11,617 nt of DNA from CAZJAD01 sp964543855 (GTDB lineage: Bacteria > Electryoneota > RPQS01 > DYHQ01): assembly GCA_964543855.1 (NCBI GenBank), contig CAZJAD010000073.1, positions 1-11,617 of the forward strand, written 5' to 3'. A model generated the notes under the pieces. The model ran no database searches. It had not been told where the DNA came from and saw only the letters and a list, made by a program, of their open reading frames with translations. The stretch's first letter is position 1; every line of letters starts with the position of its first letter. Position numbers and translations under genes: made by a program. Of the stretch, positions 7,340 through 11,617 are shown piece by piece.

Positions 7340-7353
7340 TTAGGCATGCCTAA
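7340..7353. promoter_or_regulatory. 14-bp perfect palindrome, candidate metalloregulator operator
   Basis: TTAGGCATGCCTAA is self-complementary. It has the form TTAGG-N4-CCTAA, the spacing seen in the core of DtxR/IdeR-type operators (TTAGGTTAGCCTAA). It sits about 36 bp upstream of the -35 box of the operon promoter and could bind an iron- or manganese-responsive regulator. The assignment rests on pattern similarity only; a palindrome with a 4-nt loop is too weak to be a terminator. Confidence 0.45.
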
Positions 7354-7420
7354 CTGACAGGAAGGATCGCGATGTTTCGCATCAATTCCTCACGACATTC
7401 ACCCAATTCACGGGAAGTTT

Positions 7421-7464
7421 CGCGGTGCCAGATGCAGACTGAGATGCTTGTCCTCCCCACCGCG
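7421..7464. repeat. GC-rich inverted repeat directly after mobB
   Basis: CGCGGTG (7421-7427) and CACCGCG (7458-7464) form a perfect 7-bp stem around a 30-nt loop, beginning at the base next to the mobB stop. No T-run follows on the minus strand, so it is not a standard intrinsic terminator. It may only stabilise the 3' end of the mobB message, or be chance. Confidence 0.3.
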
Positions 7465-7959
7465 TCAGCTCTTCCACCATCGATAAATGCGTTCCGAGAT
7501 AGAGACCACATCATCAGGCGGGAGCGTTGGGACGCCCGGAAGAATGGGGACCCGGCTTACAAGCAACACCGGGGGGTCATCTGATGAGGATAGGGGCGGT
7601 TCCGGCAGAGCATCGTGCCAGACCTCGATCTTCGCGCCAGGCGACGACTTGTAGCCTTCCACCAGAAACAGGTCCAATTCAGGGAAGAGCCGCTGGATCA
7701 CATCTTCCCACCGGTCAAGCCCAGCCAAACCTGGCAGATAGACTGCTCCGCCCGTCTGGGTCATGAGCAGTGTGAAGTCCGTTCCGGCCCCAGCGAGACG
7801 AGAGGTGTCACCGCGCTGGCCACCCTCGAACTCGTCCAGACGAGGCGCATGCTTGGCGACACCGACGCACAGACCGCGCAATTTCAGAGCGGGAATAAGC
7901 CGGAGCAAGAGCGTGGTCTTGCCCGCATTGTGACGCCCGATGATGTGCAACCGTTTCAC
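7465..7959 (-). CDS. mobB: MobB, molybdopterin-guanine dinucleotide biosynthesis adaptor GTPase
   Basis: MobB proteins are small P-loop GTP-binding partners of MobA in making MGD cofactor; they enhance the process but are not strictly required in E. coli. The 164-residue product starts KRLHIIGRHNAGKTTLLLRL, with a Walker A motif GRHNAGKT at residues 8-15. It continues with GLCVGVAKHA and with LFLVEGYKSSPGAKIEV, matching the family's conserved LVEGYK..PKIEV region. The start is GTG at 7959-7957, which shares one base with the mobA stop (TAGTG), so the two are translationally coupled. The protein is cytoplasmic. It is the last gene of the upstream unit. Confidence 0.93.
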   Translation of the reverse strand: MKRLHIIGRHNAGKTTLLLRLIPALKLRGLCVGVAKHAPRLDEFEGGQRGDTSRLAGAGTDFTLLMTQTGGAVYLPGLAGLDRWEDVIQRLFPELDLFLVEGYKSSPGAKIEVWHDALPEPPLSSSDDPPVLLVSRVPILPGVPTLPPDDVVSISERIYRWWKS

Positions 7960-8570
7960 TACCCGACCTCTTGGCCGGAGTTCGGCCAGTTCAGATTGAA
8001 GAAGGGCAGATGCGATTCGAGTTCCGGCGGCGGTTCAACCGGCACTCCACCCAAGTCAACAATCCCGTCCCAGAGACTTCGCTTCCCAGCGTGATACCGC
8101 GTCCACCAGTCGGGCAGAGTTCGCTTGGCATAGATCGCGCACAGGGGCTCCGACCCCTTCGTGGATTGTGAGAAGACGACGGGTGCATCCACCCGAGTTT
8201 CGGTTAGTTTAACTAGCCAATCTGCCGTAAGATAGGGGAGGTCACAGGCGAGCACGAAGCAGCGGTCGACCGGGCAGTCTTCCAGCGCCGTCAGAAGGCC
8301 GCCGAGAGGCCCGACGCGCTCGACGACATCGAGAAGCACGGGCACGCCGACAAACTCGAACTTCTCAGAATGGCGGGCGACGATCTTCACCACCGAGGCT
8401 ACCTCCTGAGCGATGCGCACCGTCCGCACAACGAGGGGCTGGCCGTCCCATGAGATGAGGGTCTTATCCTGTCCGAATCGTCGGCTCTCGCCACCGGCCA
8501 GGATGTAGGCGGGCAGGCTACTTGTCGGGCTTCTCTGAGATTGTGAAGACGGCGTTTTTGACGGGCTCAT
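7959..8570 (-). CDS. mobA: MobA, molybdenum cofactor guanylyltransferase
   Basis: MobA attaches GMP from GTP to molybdopterin, giving the MGD cofactor that formate dehydrogenase uses. The 203-residue product has the nucleotidyltransferase start AYILAGGESRRFGQDK (21-36, LAGG and the lysine K36 contacting GTP), GPLGGLLTAL (87-96), and ACDLPYL (108-114) with the metal-binding aspartate. The listed ATG (8570) lies inside the 53-aa gene upstream, overlapping it by 53 bp, and the first 18 residues (rich in S, P, Q and T) are not family-like. I see no good ribosome site for this ATG. A non-ATG start near the end of the small gene (CTG before PAYILAGG) is possible. Its presence together with mobB fits the bis-MGD enzyme encoded downstream. 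Confidence 0.92.
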   Translation of the reverse strand: MSPSKTPSSQSQRSPTSSLPAYILAGGESRRFGQDKTLISWDGQPLVVRTVRIAQEVASVVKIVARHSEKFEFVGVPVLLDVVERVGPLGGLLTALEDCPVDRCFVLACDLPYLTADWLVKLTETRVDAPVVFSQSTKGSEPLCAIYAKRTLPDWWTRYHAGKRSLWDGIVDLGGVPVEPPPELESHLPFFNLNWPNSGQEVG

Positions 8571-8679
8571 CTAATTTGATGGAATCAAGAACCCCGGCCA
8601 GGAGATTGGTCACGATCTTGCTGACGAATTCGTTCATCTTGACCTCAGTGCCGTTCACCGTGAGGGCCACCTTCTTCAT
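8518..8679 (-). CDS. 53-aa conserved-looking protein of unknown function, upstream of mobA
   Basis: This small gene runs from ATG (8679-8677) to TAG (8520-8518). It has an excellent ribosome site, GGAGGT, just before the start. The product begins MKKVALTVNGTEVKMNEF. It looks like a beta hairpin (3-14), an amphipathic helix (16-35, VSKIVTNLLAGVLDSI) and a final strand (NAVFTI, 42-47) with a charged end. It has no cysteine, histidine or signal peptide. It overlaps mobA by 53 bp in another frame, which suggests coupled translation. I cannot name the family. Position directly before mobA-mobB suggests a link to cofactor synthesis or to a molybdoenzyme; that is inference. Confidence 0.75.
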   Translation of the reverse strand: MKKVALTVNGTEVKMNEFVSKIVTNLLAGVLDSIKLDEPVKNAVFTISEKPDK

Positions 8680-8763
8680 TCTACCTCCAGTATGGAAATA
8701 TGTCCTCTGTTTGCAGGTCTAAATCATCTTTGCAGCAACATCAGTTCGGGAAGGTTCCTCCCC

Positions 8764-9528
8764 CTACCCCAGCAAGTTGTCCAGCGCCATCATGATGAGG
8801 AAACCCACTATGACACCGAATGTTGCCGCACGCGAGAAGCCTCGGGTGTGGGTTTCCGGGATGATTTCGTCGCTGATAACGAAGAGCATCGCTCCGGCGG
8901 CGAAGGCCAATCCGAACGGGAGCACCGGCTTGAACAGTGTCACCGCACCCACACCCAGGAGCCCGCCCACCGGTTCCACGAGACCGGTCAGCGTTGCGAT
9001 GCCGACGGCTTTCCATCGGCCGTAGCCCTCTCCCATGAGTGGGAGGGCGACAGCCAAGCCCTCGGGCATGTTCTGCAGCGCAATGCCGATGGCCAGACTC
9101 GTGGCCGCCCCCAAATCCCCTGAACCGAACCCCACGCCGACGGCCAAACCTTCAGGAAAATTATGGATTGTAATGGCGATAATGAAGAGCCAGATCTTGC
9201 GCAGCCGACTCGACGGGCCTTCGTGACCGAGAATGAAGTGTTCGTGGGGCAGCAGTTTGTCTGCTCGATCCAGGAAGAACGCTCCGACAGCCATCCCCAG
9301 GACGACAGTCCAGACGCCCCACCCGGGCCACATCCGATTGCCGATTTCGATGCCTGGAACGATGAGCGAGAACGATGTCGCCGCGAGCATGACTCCGGCC
9401 GCACCGCCCAGCAGCATGTCCACCGTGCGCATCGAGACGCGACGGAGCACAAGCGCCGGGAGCGCTCCAATGCCGGTTGCCAAACCGGCTGCCAAGCTCG
9501 CAAGAAATCCGACAACTACCAGAGACAT
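8764..9528 (-). CDS. ZIP-family metal transporter, GufA-like
   Basis: This 254-residue inner-membrane protein has about eight membrane segments. ZIP proteins import divalent metals such as zinc, iron or manganese. Helix 4 carries the metal site HNFPEG (122-127). Helix 5 carries QNMPEG (152-157), with Gln where E. coli ZupT has His, as in the GufA branch. E185 in TGLVEPVGGLLG lies in helix 6. A loop HEHFILGHEG (95-104) between helices 3 and 4 offers extra histidines, as is common for ZIP metal-sensing loops. It starts 12 bp after the MFS gene stop and shares its transcript. Which metal it carries cannot be read; iron or zinc for the Fe-S and cofactor enzymes nearby is inference. Confidence 0.9.
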   Translation of the reverse strand: MSLVVVGFLASLAAGLATGIGALPALVLRRVSMRTVDMLLGGAAGVMLAATSFSLIVPGIEIGNRMWPGWGVWTVVLGMAVGAFFLDRADKLLPHEHFILGHEGPSSRLRKIWLFIIAITIHNFPEGLAVGVGFGSGDLGAATSLAIGIALQNMPEGLAVALPLMGEGYGRWKAVGIATLTGLVEPVGGLLGVGAVTLFKPVLPFGLAFAAGAMLFVISDEIIPETHTRGFSRAATFGVIVGFLIMMALDNLLG

Positions 9529-9540
9529 CCAATATCTCGA

Positions 9541-10881
9541 CTACTTTGCCTTCTCTGGGACACCCTTTCCAATCCACTTGCGCGCTGCAAGAAGACCGAG
9601 AGGGCTCATCGTGGCGATAATGGCGTAGATGAGCCACATGGTTCCGGTATCGAGGGGTCCGCCCTCGGGGCAGAATCTCTCCAGCATGAATCCGGAATAA
9701 AATCCCGTTGTGAACTTCGCGAGGAACCAAGGAACACCGGCGATTCCCATATACGCGCCGACTTTACCGGCGGGAGCGACATCGGCGACATACTCCAGGA
9801 ACCGCGACGACCAGACGGCTTCCCCCAGAGAAAAGAGGACGACATAGAGAATCAGAGTGCTCAGATGCGGCCCCGGAACGAGAATGAAGGTGACCGCGGC
9901 CGACAGGGATGTGCCAATGATCATCATCGTCAGCACCTTTACCTGCCGCGTCATCGCCGCGATGAGTGGCACGAAAATCACGATGATAAACGGATTCAAG
10001 CCCTGGAACCATTCGTATCTCGCTCCGACGGCTTCCGGGAAAGCACGCATGACATAATGCGGGAGTGTGAGCCACTGGTGGGCGAACAAGGTTCGCACGG
10101 GAAGCAAGACGAAGATGAAGAAAAGGAAGCGCGGATTCAAGAAAGGCAACTCTTGCAGCCTCTGCTTGATGGAGAGCTTGGGGCCTTCGAGCTTTGCCGC
10201 CTCGGTGACGACCCGGTCGGTTTCTTCGATGCGCTTCGTAAAGAGAGTTGTTTGACTGATCAACAAAAGGCCGGTGATGAAGATGCACATCCAGTAGACG
10301 CCGCTAATCCCGAATTCCGCACGGACGAACGGCGAAACGAAGTTTTCGGCGACGATGCCCAGGTTCATGATGGCATAGAGCAGGCTGTAGCCGATCGTGG
10401 CCGTGCGGGGGTCGGTGTATTCCTTCACACCCGCATAGAGGGCCGGCTGAATCACGCCTTCACCCATCGCCATGATAATCAGCGCCACCCACGAACAGAC
10501 CTTCGGCGACAACCCGAAAAATCCGACGGGTGAAAGCACAAGGAGGACGCGGCCGAATCCGATGACCAGAACCGTCAGCGTCAGTGTTCGCCGCACACCC
10601 AGTTTGTCGGAGATGAATCCACCTCCGAGCATAAAGAGCGTCACCAGACCCGTAAAGACCGACACACTGACGCCGGTCATTTGGTCAGAGAAACCGATAT
10701 TACGGTCGAGAAAGAGCGTCAGCAGCGTGAGAACGCCGAAGTAGGCAATGCCATCCCCGAAGTTGACGATATTGACCAGCCAGAAACCTCTCGACGCCTT
10801 CAGCAGAATGCGGAAGTTCTCGCGCAGACTGAGCGGCTTTTCTTCGGTTCCTGTTTCCCCCACTTTCTTTTCATCAGTCAT
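9541..10881 (-). CDS. Major facilitator superfamily transporter, POT-like
   Basis: This 446-residue protein has about twelve membrane segments and short hydrophilic ends, as usual for the family. The loop after helix 2 reads GGGFISDKLGVRRTL (86-100), a version of MFS motif A. The first helix region VNFGDGIAYFGVLTLLTLFL recalls the proton-dependent oligopeptide transporters (ExxERxxYYG), but the ExxER residues are replaced (N, D), so peptide transport is doubtful. The substrate is unknown. The start overlaps by 8 bp a reading frame that ends in IIEELCKNKQHD, and a TATAAT lies about 27 bp upstream without a good -35. It is placed between the Fe-S scaffold gene and the ZIP transporter, so export or import of a metal complex, formate-related acid or peptide are all possible. 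Confidence 0.85.
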   Translation of the reverse strand: MTDEKKVGETGTEEKPLSLRENFRILLKASRGFWLVNIVNFGDGIAYFGVLTLLTLFLDRNIGFSDQMTGVSVSVFTGLVTLFMLGGGFISDKLGVRRTLTLTVLVIGFGRVLLVLSPVGFFGLSPKVCSWVALIIMAMGEGVIQPALYAGVKEYTDPRTATIGYSLLYAIMNLGIVAENFVSPFVRAEFGISGVYWMCIFITGLLLISQTTLFTKRIEETDRVVTEAAKLEGPKLSIKQRLQELPFLNPRFLFFIFVLLPVRTLFAHQWLTLPHYVMRAFPEAVGARYEWFQGLNPFIIVIFVPLIAAMTRQVKVLTMMIIGTSLSAAVTFILVPGPHLSTLILYVVLFSLGEAVWSSRFLEYVADVAPAGKVGAYMGIAGVPWFLAKFTTGFYSGFMLERFCPEGGPLDTGTMWLIYAIIATMSPLGLLAARKWIGKGVPEKAK

Positions 10882-10998
10882 GTTGTTTGTTCTTGCAGAG
10901 TTCTTCGATTATACTGTCAGGTTTCCTGCCATGCTCCCAGAGATATTGTCCGAGCGGATCGGCCTCTCTTGGGCGGCGGCAGACGCGACTGGGGCACG

Positions 10999-11424
10999 TT
11001 ACAAAGTCGGTCGGGTTGCGGTTTCGGATTTCAGGAGGTAATCGTAGAGCGAGCGGCGGAAAGTGCGAATCGCGAGCTTGGCGCAGTGGACCTTCTCGTC
11101 GGGCAGGCCGCCGAGGTGATTCAGAACATCCTGTTCGGTGACATGCTCGGCATCTTCGAGATTCATTCCTTCCACCATGCGCGAGAGGGCTTCGCCGCTG
11201 GCGAATGACGCCGCACATCCGATCGCTTGAAAGCGGATTTCGGCGATCCGATCCCCGTCAATCTTGAGCATGAATTCCATACTATCACCGCAGGGACCCT
11301 TGTACGAGACGGTCGTGGTGGCATCCGCAAGCTGGCCGACATGTTCGCGGCCCAAGAAGTAGCGGATCGCTGTCTGGGAGTATCCCGATTCCTTCAGAAG
11401 TTTTTTCTGATCTGACTCAGCCAT
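10999..11424 (-). CDS. Iron-sulfur cluster assembly scaffold, NifU-N/IscU-like
   Basis: IscU/NifU-N proteins build [2Fe-2S] and [4Fe-4S] clusters and pass them to target enzymes. This 141-residue protein has the cluster-ligand set: C45 and D47 in GPCGDSMEF, C70 in IGCAASFASGEAL, and H113-C114 in VHCAKLA. These correspond to C37, D39, C63, H105 and C106 of E. coli IscU. It has an extra N-terminal stretch of about 25 residues (MAESDQKKLLKESGYSQTAI) compared with IscU. No cysteine desulfurase, chaperone or carrier gene is beside it, so it is not a standard isc operon. The start has AGGA upstream. It heads the mob operon, so it may serve the Fe-S-rich formate dehydrogenase or its accessory proteins; this is inference. 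Confidence 0.9.
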   Translation of the reverse strand: MAESDQKKLLKESGYSQTAIRYFLGREHVGQLADATTTVSYKGPCGDSMEFMLKIDGDRIAEIRFQAIGCAASFASGEALSRMVEGMNLEDAEHVTEQDVLNHLGGLPDEKVHCAKLAIRTFRRSLYDYLLKSETATRPTL

Positions 11425-11447
11425 ATCTTCCTACCCACAATAGAAGC

Positions 11448-11478
11448 AGCCCATTTGCCGGGCTATTCAGATAACCCG
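11448..11478 (-). promoter_or_regulatory. Leader with two mutually exclusive hairpins before the scaffold gene
   Basis: Minus-strand CGGGTTAT (11478-11471) pairs with ATAGCCCG (11466-11459) around CTGA, eight bp with one G-U pair. The same AGCCC (11464-11460) can instead pair with GGGCT (11452-11448). The region is 24 to 54 nt before the ATG. It could be a control fold or an operator for an Fe-S responsive regulator. No clear promoter boxes were found between here and the terminator at 11527. Confidence 0.35.
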
Positions 11479-11526
11479 CAATCGAACAAGTTAACAGAAC
11501 AAAACCAGAAATTCAAGATGAAGAAA

Positions 11527-11553
11527 GACCTATCTTCGTTCGTGAGATAGGTC
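11527..11553 (-). terminator. Hairpin terminator separating the window's genes from an upstream minus-strand gene
   Basis: GACCTATCT (11527-11535) and AGATAGGTC (11545-11553) form a perfect 9-bp stem with a 9-nt loop. On the minus strand it is followed by TTTCTTCATCTT, a moderate U-tract. This fits an intrinsic terminator for a gene entering from the right edge, leaving about 100 bp of leader for the scaffold gene. Confidence 0.65.
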
Positions 11554-11617
11554 CACGCAAGTAGCGTGCAGGGCAGCATCTTCGAGTCGCGGTGCAATGT
11601 GGCTCAACACGCCGCTA
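11530..11617 (-). CDS. Possible 3' end of an unknown gene entering from the right edge
   Basis: On the minus strand one frame is open from the window edge to a TAG (11532-11530) inside the terminator stem. It gives about 28 residues, containing SHIAPRLEDAALHATC and ending LSHERR. A terminator overlapping the stop supports a gene ending here. The stretch is too short to identify and other frames close quickly, so it is listed with low confidence. Confidence 0.3.
   Translation of the reverse strand, partial: SGVLSHIAPRLEDAALHATCVDLSHERR

Larger units (their letters stand above)
7153..7464. other. 312-bp intergenic regulatory region between mobB and the formate dehydrogenase operon
   Basis: This AT-rich gap holds no convincing gene. 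From mobB leftward it contains a GC-rich inverted repeat (7421-7464), a 14-bp palindrome (7340-7353), a minus-strand promoter (7276-7304) with a dyad over its -10 box, and a roughly 115-nt leader with a strong hairpin next to the ribosome site of the membrane-protein gene. No U-tract terminator for the mobB transcript is visible, so some read-through into the formate dehydrogenase operon is possible. Confidence 0.75.

Noticed and set aside
7372..7584. Plus-strand 70-aa frame with a good AGGAAGG site and a weak TTGACT promoter box upstream
   Set aside because: More than half of it is antisense to the end of mobB and its composition is not protein-like. A short divergent transcript is possible but I cannot support a gene.
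9163..10533. Long plus-strand frame of 456 codons
   Set aside because: It is antisense to the ZIP and MFS genes, rich in charged residues and lacking any domain pattern; it reflects the codon bias of the real minus-strand genes.
10908..10913. Perfect TATAAT before the MFS gene as a promoter
   Set aside because: No acceptable -35 lies 16-18 bp upstream (GAGCAT at 17 bp) and there is no extended -10 TG, so it may be chance.
1..11617. CRISPR arrays, tRNA or rRNA genes, insertion sequences, att sites
   Set aside because: No regularly spaced repeats, cloverleaf-like segments, transposase genes or terminal repeats were seen on either strand.

Overview
This window holds a bacterial selenocysteine-dependent formate dehydrogenase locus together with the genes for maturing its cofactors. 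The organism is probably a Gram-negative-type bacterium with moderately GC-rich DNA: the catalytic subunit has a twin-arginine signal, and FdhE and FdhD accompany it as in proteobacterial formate dehydrogenase operons. The sequence alone does not place it in a phylum.

Layout. The left edge (1-807, + strand) is the 3' part of a GT4-family glycosyltransferase, convergent with everything else. Its end faces a strong hairpin (846-876) whose T-run lies on the minus strand, so it terminates the formate dehydrogenase operon. All other genes are on the minus strand, in two probable transcription units. The promoter-distal unit, 7152 down to 896, encodes in order a 207-aa unknown membrane protein, FdhD, FdhE, the formate dehydrogenase alpha subunit and the four-cluster ferredoxin beta subunit. 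A very good sigma70-type promoter lies at 7276-7304. The upstream unit, 11424 down to 7465, encodes a NifU/IscU-like iron-sulfur scaffold, an MFS transporter, a GufA-like ZIP metal transporter, a 53-aa protein of unknown function, MobA and MobB. A second hairpin (11527-11553) separates it from whatever lies to the right.

Main point. The alpha subunit looks like two genes because of an in-frame TGA at 4164-4166. That codon is at the catalytic selenocysteine position of FdnG/FdoG-type enzymes and is followed by a SECIS-like hairpin with a GGUCU loop. The true product is a single protein of about 1002 residues, with Sec at residue 189.

How the genes work together. MobA and MobB would make and handle the molybdenum (or tungsten) bis-MGD cofactor. 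FdhD would sulfurate the cofactor and FdhE would act on the assembled enzyme. The scaffold protein could supply Fe-S clusters for the eight-iron-sulfur-site world of FdnG/FdnH (one cluster in alpha, four in beta). The enzyme would be exported by Tat and oxidise formate outside the cytoplasm. No cytochrome b (FdnI) gene is present and the operon ends after the beta subunit, so the route of electrons into the membrane is open. The 312-bp gap at 7153-7464 is rich in regulatory-looking structure: promoter, dyad over the -10, structured leader, and a TTAGG-N4-CCTAA palindrome.
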